Shown here: piece by piece, positions 38,213-46,148 of the stretch
Layout of the letters: every line of letters begins with the position of its first letter
How positions within the stretch are numbered: the stretch's first letter is position 1
DNA from: Chloroflexota bacterium
GTDB lineage: Bacteria; Chloroflexota; Anaerolineae; J036; Brachytrichaceae
Direction: 5' to 3'
Assembly (NCBI GenBank): GCA_030550095.1
Contig: JAUQQA010000001.1
Coordinates: 162,915-226,914 of the forward strand
Length of the DNA stretch: 64,000 nucleotides
The notes under the pieces: model-generated
The model's input: only the letters and a program-made list of their open reading frames with translations
The model's database searches: none
Told to the model about the DNA's origin: nothing
Program-made: the position numbers and the translations under genes

Positions 38213-39509
38213 CGCCGCGCGCGCCGTGCGCGAAGGCGCGATCACCGCAACAGCGCTCACGCAGGCTGCGTTGGAGCGCGCGCAGATGCACCAGGCTTTG
38301 AACGCGCTTGCGTGGGTTGATCCACAAGCCGCGCTCGCTGAAGCAGCACAGCGCGATGCGGAGGCGCGCTCGGGGCGCTGGCGCGGGCCGTTGCATGGCG
38401 TGCCGATCACCGTGAAGGATCTGTTCAACGTGCGTGGCATGCCCACGCGCGGCGGCACGCGCGCACCGCTGCCACGCCTCACACCTGAAGAAGCGCCAGC
38501 CGTCGCGCGCTTGCGCGCCGCAGGCGCAGTGATCCTCGCCAAGACGAACTTGCAAGAGATCGCGCTCGGGCTGACGGGCGAGAACCCTTGGACTGGCGAC
38601 GTGAAAAATCCGCATCACCCTGCGCACCAAGCAGGCGGCTCTTCCTCAGGCGCCGCAGCAGCCGTGGCGGTGGGGATCGGCTACGGCGCACTCGGCAGCG
38701 ACACGGCAGGCTCGATCCGATTGCCAGCGGCATTCTGCGGCGTGGTCGGCTTTAAGCCCTCGTTCGGCGCCGTGCCGCTTGAGGGCGCCTTGCCGCTTGT
38801 GCCAAGCTGCGATCATGCTGGTCCGCTAGCACGCACAGTCGCTGATGCTGCGCTGCTGTTCAGCGTGCTTGCGGAGCAACCCACCTACGCTGCACCGCTC
38901 GATGCGCCGCCTGTGCTTGCTGTGCCGTTCGACTACCTCGAAGGTTGGCTCACACGCGAGCTGCGCGCTGCGTTTGCAGCGTGGCTGATTCGCCTGCAAC
39001 GCAAAGGCGCCAAGATCGTGAGCGCGCATCCGCCGCTTGCGCTCGCTGAGCAACACTTTCCTGCGCTGCGCGCCGAGTCGGCGCTGGTGCATCATGAAGG
39101 GCTAACGCGCGCGCCCAGCTTCTTCTCGCCCTTCGTGCGCGCGGCGTTGCAGCAAGGCTACGCTGTGCCTGCGGTAGATTACCTGCGCGCGCGCGAGGCA
39201 CAACACATCCTGCGCCATGCAATAGCAGACACTTTGCGCCGCGCTGGCGCGCAAGCGCTGCTCATGCCCACCGCGCCAGGAGCAGCGCCTCTGCGCGGCA
39301 CGAGCGTGATCGCGCTTGAGCGCGGCGCGACCCCCTTGCGCCAAGCCATTTTGCATTTCACCCTGCCCGCCGCATTTGCAGGCGTGCCCGCAGCGTCGTT
39401 GCCGTTCGCATGGGCAGACGGCCTGCCGCTCGGCGCGCAGATCATCGCGCCGTTTGGTGCAGATGAAACCACGCTGCGCATCGCCGCTTGGCTTGAGCGC
39501 GTGCGGTGA
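38187..39509 (+). CDS. Amidase (amidase signature family)
   Basis: Hydrolyses an amide bond using a Ser-Ser-Lys triad: Lys in ITVKDLF, Ser in GGSSSG and the nucleophile Ser in SDTAGSIRLPA. It has 440 residues, typical for the family. It overlaps the end of the molybdenum hydroxylase gene by 26 bases in a different frame, so the two are translated together and may act in one catabolic route. It could be confused with GatA, but gatB and gatC are not nearby and the length is short, so a catabolic amidase is preferred. Confidence 0.88.
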   Translation: MSLPETLIDAARAVREGAITATALTQAALERAQMHQALNALAWVDPQAALAEAAQRDAEARSGRWRGPLHGVPITVKDLFNVRGMPTRGGTRAPLPRLTPEEAPAVARLRAAGAVILAKTNLQEIALGLTGENPWTGDVKNPHHPAHQAGGSSSGAAAAVAVGIGYGALGSDTAGSIRLPAAFCGVVGFKPSFGAVPLEGALPLVPSCDHAGPLARTVADAALLFSVLAEQPTYAAPLDAPPVLAVPFDYLEGWLTRELRAAFAAWLIRLQRKGAKIVSAHPPLALAEQHFPALRAESALVHHEGLTRAPSFFSPFVRAALQQGYAVPAVDYLRAREAQHILRHAIADTLRRAGAQALLMPTAPGAAPLRGTSVIALERGATPLRQAILHFTLPAAFAGVPAASLPFAWADGLPLGAQIIAPFGADETTLRIAAWLERVR

Positions 39510-39521
39510 TCCACACGCAAC

Positions 39522-40991
39522 ATGTTGGAGCGCACGCTGATCCTCACCGCGCTGCTGCTGCTGCTCAGCGCGCTGGCGAGCAAAGCCTCAGGGCGGCTCG
39601 GCGTGCCCGCGCTCGTGTTTTTCCTTTTGCTCGGCGTGCTGGTCGGACCAGGAGCAACCGGCTGGGCTGTGCTCGGCAATCTCCTGTTGGTGCAGTCGGT
39701 CAGCGTGGTGGCGCTCGTCGTGATCTTGTTCTCAGGCGGCTTGGACACCGATTGGCGCAGCGTGCGACCTGTGTTCGGCATTGGGCTAGCGCTCTCCACG
39801 TTGGGCGTGCTGCTCACCGCCCTCCTTATGGCTGCATTCGCCATCCTGATGCTTGGGCTGCACCCGCTTGAGGGATTGCTGCTCGGTGCGATCGTCTCCT
39901 CGACCGACGCCGCCGCCGTGTTCAGCATCTTGCGCTCGAAGGACGTACGCCTCAAGCCACCGCTCGAGCCGACGCTCGAGCTGGAATCGGGCAGCAACGA
40001 CCCCCTCGCCGTGCTGCTCACGCTTGGCGCACTACAACTGCTCACGCCATCACCACCCGCAGCGGAGCAGCTTGCGCTATGGCTCGTGGCGCAGTTCGCG
40101 CTTGGGGGCGCGCTTGGCGTCGGCATTGGCTACGCGGCTGTGCACTTCATCAACCACGTGCGCTTGCGCTACGACGGTTTGTATTCAGTGATCTCGATCG
40201 CCATCCCCTTGCTCACCTATGGGCTAACGACATCACTCAACGGCAATGGTTTCCTCGCGGTGTACCTTGCGGGCTTGGTGATGAATCGCTTTGACTTCGT
40301 GCACAAGAACACGGTGAAGCGTTTCCACGACAGCCTGGCGTGGCTGATGCAGATCACCATGTTCCTCACGCTTGGCTTGCTGGTCACGCCTGCGCGTCTG
40401 GTGAGCGTGCTGGGGATCGGTGTGGCGGCGGCTGCGTTCCTGATGTTCATTGCGCGTCCTGTGAGTGTATGGCTCTCGCTGTGGCGTGCGCGCCTAAGCG
40501 CACGCGAGAAATTGCTGATCGGGTGGGTTGGGCTACGCGGCGCAGCGCCGATCATCTTGGCGACGTTCCCCTTGGCAGCAGGCATCCCCAGCGCACCTCT
40601 GATCTTCGACGTGGTGTTCTTCGTGGTGGTGATCTCTGTGCTCTTGCAAGGCATGAGCATCGTGCCCATCGCGCGTTGGCTCAAGCTCGAGGCAAAGCCA
40701 ACGATAGACGAAGCCTCTCGTCGCCGTCATCTCGAGTTGCTGCGCCGGCGCTTAGTAGAGGTCACCATCCCGCGCGGCGGCGTCGCTGCTGGGCAGCAAA
40801 TCGTGGACTTGCACTTGCCGCCCGCTGCGCTTATCGCCCAAGTGGTGCGTGGCGAAGAGGCTTTCGTGCCCAACGGCAGCACGGTGCTGGAGGAGGGTGA
40901 TGTGCTGCTCATCATCGCCGAGCCCGCTCTCGAACCACTTGTGCGCCAAAAGCTGGAGACGCGCCGCGCAAATCCTTTCTTCGCAGATTGA
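39522..40991 (+). CDS. CPA1-family cation/proton antiporter with TrkA-C domain
   Basis: Inner-membrane exchanger of 489 residues, with about 12 helices in the first 385 (Na+/H+ exchanger fold) and a cytoplasmic TrkA-C domain at about 410-485 that senses ligands. Conserved antiporter residues are in SSTDAAAVFS and LESGSNDPLAV. The domain order matches the NhaP2/CvrA type that exports K+ or Na+ under osmotic or pH stress. It follows the amidase by 12 bases. Its stop abuts the stop of the convergent gene with no space between them. Confidence 0.91.
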   Translation: MLERTLILTALLLLLSALASKASGRLGVPALVFFLLLGVLVGPGATGWAVLGNLLLVQSVSVVALVVILFSGGLDTDWRSVRPVFGIGLALSTLGVLLTALLMAAFAILMLGLHPLEGLLLGAIVSSTDAAAVFSILRSKDVRLKPPLEPTLELESGSNDPLAVLLTLGALQLLTPSPPAAEQLALWLVAQFALGGALGVGIGYAAVHFINHVRLRYDGLYSVISIAIPLLTYGLTTSLNGNGFLAVYLAGLVMNRFDFVHKNTVKRFHDSLAWLMQITMFLTLGLLVTPARLVSVLGIGVAAAAFLMFIARPVSVWLSLWRARLSAREKLLIGWVGLRGAAPIILATFPLAAGIPSAPLIFDVVFFVVVISVLLQGMSIVPIARWLKLEAKPTIDEASRRRHLELLRRRLVEVTIPRGGVAAGQQIVDLHLPPAALIAQVVRGEEAFVPNGSTVLEEGDVLLIIAEPALEPLVRQKLETRRANPFFAD

Positions 40992-41774
40992 TCACGCGCC
41001 CAAGATCCAGCCTTCCAGCGCGGCAAGTGCGCGCACCTGGGGATCGCGCGGCGGCGCCAGCCAAGCGCACAACTCACCGCTGTGCATCGCCTGCCACAAC
41101 CGCGCTGCGACGACAAACGCATCGTGTTGGTCGGGCGTTCGCCCCTCGCTGGGGAATTGATCGCGCCACAATGAGGGATAAACCTCTGCAAGCGCGCTCA
41201 CGCCGCTCGGCACATGCCAACCGTCGAAGGGCCACACGTGCACGCGCGCACCAAGCTGCACGCGCACAAAGCGCAGCCACGGCAAGCCGGCGTGGGTGGA
41301 CTTGGCCACTGAGCCGGTCACGTCGAAGTGAAACACGGACTTAGCACCCGTGCGCTGATCGGTGAGGCGTCGCCAACGCGCATCGCCTTGGCGCGCTGTG
41401 CCGTTGCCTACACGACCACGCCGCACATCGTCCACGCGCACGCCTGGCGCATCCGTCAGCCAATGGGCGCAAAAGTCTTCGAGGAAAACGTGCCAACGCA
41501 GCGGCAAGCCGTGCGCTTGAAAGTATGCCAAGGGGAACGAAAAGGCGTGGTCAATGCCGACAAGGGTCGGTAAGCCATCGCTGAGCTGCGCCACAAGCCA
41601 ATGCGCGAGCGCGCGGCGCGTCCAATGGCGGCGTTGGTTGGGCATCGGACGCACCTCGTGTGGGGGCGCATTGTTGTCCGCGAGGTACACGCGAAGGCCT
41701 GGGAGCGGGTCGTCCGCTGTTGCGGCGCCGGAGTAATCAATGCCGATCACGCGCGCGAACGGTGAACAGCTCAT
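40992..41774 (-). CDS. RNase H-like fold protein (DUF429-like)
   Basis: A 260-residue protein starting VIGIDYSG near residue 8, the first strand and Asp of an RNase H-like fold as in DUF429 predicted nucleases. Further acidic residues fit the pattern (GIDHAFSFP near 95, and DQHDAFV near 220). The start ATG 41774 overlaps the stop of the C45 gene by four bases. Family predictions call these nucleases or NTPases, but no activity can be inferred from sequence. Confidence 0.7.
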   Translation of the reverse strand: MSCSPFARVIGIDYSGAATADDPLPGLRVYLADNNAPPHEVRPMPNQRRHWTRRALAHWLVAQLSDGLPTLVGIDHAFSFPLAYFQAHGLPLRWHVFLEDFCAHWLTDAPGVRVDDVRRGRVGNGTARQGDARWRRLTDQRTGAKSVFHFDVTGSVAKSTHAGLPWLRFVRVQLGARVHVWPFDGWHVPSGVSALAEVYPSLWRDQFPSEGRTPDQHDAFVVAARLWQAMHSGELCAWLAPPRDPQVRALAALEGWILGA

Positions 41775-42835
41775 GGCGCAGGTAGTTCCCCGTACGGCGT
41801 ACGACAAGGCGCGCCGGGCGCATAGCGAATGCGGCGCGTGGTCAGCTCGGCAACGCACGACCACAAGGTGGTCAACGGCCCGCTTGTGCCGCACATTGGC
41901 GCGCTGCGATCCGCCATCACCTGCTGCGCAAACGCGAGCGCCTCATCCGCGCTACGGAATTGCTGCGCGCCTGGGGCGCGCATGAGGAACGACCAGCGGC
42001 AGGCGGAGTGCTCAATCTGCCGCGCGCCCATCAGCGGCACCATGTCGGGGTGGCGAAAGTGGTTCGTGGCGGCGAGCACATCACCTTCTTGCGGCAAGAC
42101 GCGCACGCGGCGCGGGTCCGCCTCGATCACGAACGCCTCGCGCGCGTCCGCGACGAGATAGTTCAGGCTGCTTAGGTGCGGGATGCGGCTGAGCAGATCG
42201 GCGGCTTCGCGCGCCGTGCAGCACAGCTCGAGCGCCAAACGCAGCACAAGGTGAAACGGCACACCAGGACGAATGGTGCCGAGGCTTGGCGTATCAGTCA
42301 TGACCACGTGCAGCGAGGCGAAGACGCCATGCCGGTTGATCCCATCGTAACGACCACACGGCACGCTACCGCGCGCACCCAGCGAGGGCAAGGCGCAGCA
42401 ATCAGGCGTGAAGCGAATGCGCTGACGGCGCGCCTGTTGCGGCAAATAGTCATAGTTGCGCCCGACCACCACGTAGCCCTGTGGCGTGAACCAAACGAAT
42501 GTCGAGCAGCCCTCGCCTATCTCGGTGGCCAACAGATGCGCCGCGCGCACACGCGCCTTAAGGTTGACACGGCACGTCTGCTGCCAAAACTGATCCGCGG
42601 GAATGCGCTGCGCATCCGCGTAAGCATCGCACTCATCCAGCAGATGCGGATGCAGCTCGCGCACTACCGCGCGACACGCGCGCGCAAACGCAAGCGGTGG
42701 TGGTGCCCACCACCAAAACTGCATCCGAAAAGGCGGGTCAGCGTTGCCGAGCGTAAACCCGAGCGCAGCGTGGCTGCCTTGCACGTCGAAGAAGCGGTAA
42801 TCGGGTGCTTCTACGGTCGCCGTCTCCTCGCGCAT
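41771..42835 (-). CDS. C45-family Ntn hydrolase (linear amide hydrolase)
   Basis: A 354-residue relative of acyl-CoA:6-aminopenicillanate acyltransferase and other linear-amide hydrolases. In this fold a Cys becomes the N-terminal nucleophile after self-cleavage; the candidate is in GEGCSTFVW. The next segment VVGRNYDY and the later SSLNYLVAD and ATNHFR are typical. A minus-strand GATAAT box 8 bases before the ATG suggests leaderless expression. Cleaves an amide of unknown identity, possibly a quorum signal, peptide or antibiotic. Confidence 0.83.
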   Translation of the reverse strand: MREETATVEAPDYRFFDVQGSHAALGFTLGNADPPFRMQFWWWAPPPLAFARACRAVVRELHPHLLDECDAYADAQRIPADQFWQQTCRVNLKARVRAAHLLATEIGEGCSTFVWFTPQGYVVVGRNYDYLPQQARRQRIRFTPDCCALPSLGARGSVPCGRYDGINRHGVFASLHVVMTDTPSLGTIRPGVPFHLVLRLALELCCTAREAADLLSRIPHLSSLNYLVADAREAFVIEADPRRVRVLPQEGDVLAATNHFRHPDMVPLMGARQIEHSACRWSFLMRAPGAQQFRSADEALAFAQQVMADRSAPMCGTSGPLTTLWSCVAELTTRRIRYAPGAPCRTPYGELPAP

Positions 42836-42881
42836 CGGCGTTGATTATCAGGCGCAACGCCAGAGCCAAGCGACCTCGCTG

Positions 42882-42910
42882 TTGACAACCCTCAGCGCTT
42901 CGGCTATGAT
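42882..42910 (+). promoter_or_regulatory. Sigma-70-type promoter of the aromatic operon
   Basis: TTGACA at 42882-42887 and TATGAT at 42905-42910, 17 bases apart. It has the same spacing and -35 as the cimA leader promoter. The leader-peptide ATG follows 18 bases after the -10. Confidence 0.85.
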
Positions 42911-42928
42911 CGCAGCAACAAAACACGT

Positions 42929-43024
42929 ATGGCGATTCGCGGGTTCTTTTACTTCTGGTTTAGCTACTTTGCCGGCGGCAAAGGGAGCTTACCGCCCCGC
43001 GGGTTCGCCACAGCCAGCGCGTGA
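42929..43024 (+). CDS. Aromatic-codon leader peptide of the aro operon attenuator
   Basis: A 31-codon reading frame between the promoter and the terminator upstream of aroG. Codons 6-14 read FFYFWFSYF: eight of nine are aromatic (five Phe, two Tyr, one Trp), and one more Phe is at codon 26. There is no Shine-Dalgarno. A run like this does not arise by chance in such GC-rich DNA and matches pheA/trp leader logic, but here all three end products of the pathway are represented. A shortage of any one could stall the ribosome and let transcription continue into the pathway genes. Confidence 0.85.
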   Translation: MAIRGFFYFWFSYFAGGKGSLPPRGFATASA

Positions 43025-43052
43025 GGCAGGCTGAACGCTAGGTGAGGTGGAG

Positions 43053-43089
43053 AAGCGCGGAGCAGGTAAGCTCCGCGCTTTCAGTTTTT
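43053..43089 (+). terminator. Attenuator terminator of the aromatic operon
   Basis: An 11-bp perfect stem (43053-43063 with 43070-43080), a 6-base loop AGGTAA and then TCAGTTTTT. Its 5' arm contains CGCGG (43056-43060), which can instead pair with CCGCG at 42996-43000 inside the leader frame; that segment overlaps CCGCC (42992-42996), which can pair with GGCGG (42974-42978) just after the aromatic codons. These overlapping pairings give the 1:2 / 2:3 / 3:4 arrangement of a classical attenuator. The terminator is clear; the alternative pairings are inferred. Confidence 0.8.
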
Positions 43090-43111
43090 ATCAAACGGAG
43101 TGATGCACACC

Positions 43112-44227
43112 ATGAAACGCTATCCTGTTGACGACGTTCGCATTCGGGAGATCAAAGAGCTTGCGCCGCCCATGCACCTCATGCGCGAGTTCGCCAGCAC
43201 GCCGGAGATCGAGCGGCTGGTGTACGAGACGCGCCGCGCCGTGCACCGCATCATCCACGGCGAGGATGACCGCGTCTTCGTCGTCGTCGGTCCGTGCAGT
43301 GTGCACGACGTGGACGCCGCCTTTGAGTACGCCACGCGCCTGCGCGCCGTCCGCGAGCGCACGCGCGACGCGCTCGAGATCATCATGCGCGTGTACTTCG
43401 AGAAGCCACGCACCACGCTCGGCTGGAAAGGTTTGATCAACGACCCAGACCTCGACGGCTCGTTCCGCATCAACAAAGGGCTGCGCTTGGCGCGCAAGCT
43501 GCTGCTCGACGTGAACGCCATCGGTGTGCCCGCCGCAACGGAATACCTCGACACCATCGCGCCGCAATACGTCGCCGACCTCATCTCGTGGGCAGCCATC
43601 GGCGCGCGCACAACCGAGTCTCAGGTGCACCGCGAACTCGCCAGCGGGCTTTCTTGCCCGGTGGGCTTTAAGAACGGCACCGACGGCAACGTGAAGATCG
43701 CAGTGGACGCGGTGATCGCAGCGCGGCATCCGCATCACTTCCTCTCCGTGACCAAAGGCGGCATCAGCGCCATCGTGCACACCGCCGGCAACACCGATTG
43801 CCACGTGGTGCTGCGCGGCGGCAAGACGCCCAACTACGACAACGCCAGCGTGCGCGCCGTCGCCGAGATGTTGCGCCGACACCACTTGCCCCCGCGCGTA
43901 ATGGTGGATTGTTCTCACGGCAACAGCGGCAAAGACCACGAACGCCAATTGCTCGTCGCCGAGGACGTGGCGCAGCAGATCGCCGAGGGCGAATCCGCGA
44001 TCATGGGCGTGATGCTCGAATCGAACCTCGTCGCCGGGCGACAAGACCTGTGCACGGGCTGCACGCTCGAGTACGGCAAAAGCATCACCGACGCCTGCAT
44101 CGGCTGGGAGGACACCGAGCGCATCCTTGAACGCTTTGCCGAAGCCGTGCGCGCCCGCCGCACGTTGCGCGCCGCTGCCCAAAACGGTCATGTCCACGAA
44201 CCACTCAGCGCAACCACGATGAGCTAG
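43112..44227 (+). CDS. aroG: DAHP synthase, class I-alpha (AroG type)
   Basis: Condenses phosphoenolpyruvate and erythrose 4-phosphate to DAHP, the entry step of aromatic synthesis. It is 371 residues long and matches the E. coli AroG/F/H class. Motifs: VVGPCSVHD, FEKPRTTLGWKGLINDP, GARTTESQVHRELASGLS, and VDCSHGNSGKD. This class carries allosteric sites for Phe, Tyr or Trp; which one cannot be decided here. The start is ATG 43112 (ACGGAG upstream); ATG 43103 and GTG 43100 are in frame but overlap or crowd the ribosome site. First gene behind the attenuator. Confidence 0.95.
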   Translation: MKRYPVDDVRIREIKELAPPMHLMREFASTPEIERLVYETRRAVHRIIHGEDDRVFVVVGPCSVHDVDAAFEYATRLRAVRERTRDALEIIMRVYFEKPRTTLGWKGLINDPDLDGSFRINKGLRLARKLLLDVNAIGVPAATEYLDTIAPQYVADLISWAAIGARTTESQVHRELASGLSCPVGFKNGTDGNVKIAVDAVIAARHPHHFLSVTKGGISAIVHTAGNTDCHVVLRGGKTPNYDNASVRAVAEMLRRHHLPPRVMVDCSHGNSGKDHERQLLVAEDVAQQIAEGESAIMGVMLESNLVAGRQDLCTGCTLEYGKSITDACIGWEDTERILERFAEAVRARRTLRAAAQNGHVHEPLSATTMS

Positions 44228-44248
44228 CCAAACATGGAGGTGAACAGC

Positions 44249-45274
44249 ATGGTGATCGTGATGAAAGCTGGCGCCAGCGCGGCTGAGATCGCCGGCGTGA
44301 TCAAGCACATCGAGTCGCTCGGCTTCCGCGCGCACCTCTCCGAGGGCGAGGAGCGCACCATCATCGGCATGGTGGGCGACGAGCGCCCGATTGACCCTAG
44401 CAGCCTCGAGCTGCTCAGCGGCGTGGAGCGCGTGCTGCCCATCCTGCGACCGTTCAAGCTCGCCAGCCGCGACTTCAAAAAGCAAAACACGGTGATCCAA
44501 TTGCGCGTCAAGCAGCGCACCCTCACCATCGGCAACAGCGAGATCGCCATGATGGCGGGTCCTTGCGCCGTGGAGAGCCGCGAGCAAATTCTGGAGACCG
44601 CGCGCCTCGTGAAAGAGGCAGGCGCGACGATCCTGCGCGGCGGCGCGTTTAAGCCGCGCACCTCGCCCTACTCGTTCCAAGGACACGGCGAGATCGCGTT
44701 GGAATGGCTGGCAGAAGCGCGCGAGGCATACGGGCTTGCGATCGTGACCGAGGTGATGTCGCCAGAGCAGGTGCCGCTGGTGGCGAAGTACGCCGACATT
44801 TTGCAGGTCGGCGCGCGCAACATGCAGAACTTCGCCCTGCTGCACGCGGTGGGCGAGGCGCACAAGCCAGTGCTGCTCAAGCGCGGGCTAAGCGCCACGA
44901 TGGAAGAACTGCTCATGGCAGCGGAATACATCCTTTCACACGGCAACTACGACGTGATGCTGTGCGAGCGCGGCATCCGCACCTTCGAGAAATACACGCG
45001 CAACACATTGGACATCAACGCCGTGCCCGTGCTGAAGCAGCTCTCGCATTTGCCCGTGATCGTGGACCCCTCACATGGCACGGGCAAATGGGAATACGTG
45101 ATCCCCGTTTCGCGCGCAGCGATCGCCGCTGGCGCCGACGGCTTGATCGTCGAGGTGCACCCAAACCCTGCCGAAGCGCTTAGCGATGGCGCCCAGTCGC
45201 TCACACCAGAGAACTACCGCCTGCTCGTAGAGCAAGTGCGCCGCGTCGCTGCTGCCGTTGATCGCACGTTGTGA
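44249..45274 (+). CDS. aroF: DAHP synthase, class I-beta (AroF type)
   Basis: A second DAHP synthase, of the Thermotoga/Bacillus I-beta class, 341 residues. An N-terminal ferredoxin-like regulatory domain (about 1-70, [13 protein letters not shown]) precedes the barrel, whose motifs are [37 protein letters not shown] and VDPSHGTGK. In Thermotoga this N-terminal domain mediates Tyr/Phe inhibition. The start at 44249 is set by GGAGGT exactly 7 bases upstream. Directly follows aroG, giving two non-homologous-class enzymes for one reaction in one operon. Confidence 0.95.
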   Translation: MVIVMKAGASAAEIAGVIKHIESLGFRAHLSEGEERTIIGMVGDERPIDPSSLELLSGVERVLPILRPFKLASRDFKKQNTVIQLRVKQRTLTIGNSEIAMMAGPCAVESREQILETARLVKEAGATILRGGAFKPRTSPYSFQGHGEIALEWLAEAREAYGLAIVTEVMSPEQVPLVAKYADILQVGARNMQNFALLHAVGEAHKPVLLKRGLSATMEELLMAAEYILSHGNYDVMLCERGIRTFEKYTRNTLDINAVPVLKQLSHLPVIVDPSHGTGKWEYVIPVSRAAIAAGADGLIVEVHPNPAEALSDGAQSLTPENYRLLVEQVRRVAAAVDRTL

Positions 45275-45302
45275 TCGGCGCGCTCGGTTACACTCCACCA
45301 CG

Positions 45303-46148
45303 ATGGTTGTTTGCATCGTCGGACTCGGCTTGATGGGCGCGTCCTTCGCCTGGGCACTGCGCACGCAAGGGTTTGAGGGGCGGATCATCGGCATTTCGCG
45401 CACTCCGGAGACCCTGCGCAAAGCCACCGAGCGCGGCTTGGTGGACAGCGCCGCGGATCACCTCAGCGTCGCTGCTGAGGCAGATGTGATCGTGCTTTGC
45501 ACCCCTGTGCGCACCATCGTGGCGCAACTTGAGGCGCTCGCGGCGCTCGCGCGCCCCGGCGCCATCATCACCGACATGGGCAGCACCAAAGCCGCCATTG
45601 TGCGCGCAATGAACGCGCTGCCCGCACATCTGCGCGCCATTGGCTCACACCCCATGTGCGGCAAGGAAACGAGCGGCATTGACGCCGCCGACCCAGCCCT
45701 GTTCCAAGGCGCGCCGTGGCTGCTCGTGCGCACCGAGCGCACCGATGAGGTGGCGCTAGAAACTGTCCGCGCGCTCGCAACGCGCGTGGGCGCCGTGCCG
45801 CGCGAATTCGGCGCCGAACACCATGACGCGCTGCTTGCCTTTGCCAGCCATTTGCCGTATGCCGTCGCGACCGCGCTCGTGAGCGCCACCGACCAATTCA
45901 GCCTCAACGCGCCGGAAGTGTGGACGGTGACGGCAGGCGGCTTCCGCGATACCTCGCGCGTCGCTGCCAGCGACGTGACCATGTGGCTCGACATCTTGCT
46001 CACCAACGCCGACGCCGTGCTCGGCGCTGTGCGCGATTTTCAGTTTGCGCTCGACCAGTTCGCTGCGCTGCTCGAACGCCGCGATGAAGAAGGCTTGCGC
46101 GCGTATCTCTCCGCTGCCGCCGAGGCGCGCCGCGCTCACTTCCGATGA
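45303..46148 (+). CDS. tyrA: Prephenate dehydrogenase
   Basis: Oxidatively decarboxylates prephenate toward tyrosine. It has 281 residues. The NAD-binding GLGLMGAS motif is at the N-terminus, the active-site region reads SHPMCGKETSG, and the later helical domain carries FASHLPYAVATAL. There is no ACT domain, so feedback must come from elsewhere. A TACACT box (45289-45294) 8 bases before the ATG suggests an additional internal leaderless promoter inside the operon. Overlaps aroA by four bases. Confidence 0.93.
   Translation: MVVCIVGLGLMGASFAWALRTQGFEGRIIGISRTPETLRKATERGLVDSAADHLSVAAEADVIVLCTPVRTIVAQLEALAALARPGAIITDMGSTKAAIVRAMNALPAHLRAIGSHPMCGKETSGIDAADPALFQGAPWLLVRTERTDEVALETVRALATRVGAVPREFGAEHHDALLAFASHLPYAVATALVSATDQFSLNAPEVWTVTAGGFRDTSRVAASDVTMWLDILLTNADAVLGAVRDFQFALDQFAALLERRDEEGLRAYLSAAAEARRAHFR

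Noticed and set aside
43091..44863. Long minus-strand open frame (590 codons) opposite aroG and aroF
   Set aside because: It is an antisense shadow of two genes with full catalytic motifs, is His/Arg/Val-rich and has no recognisable domain or ribosome site.
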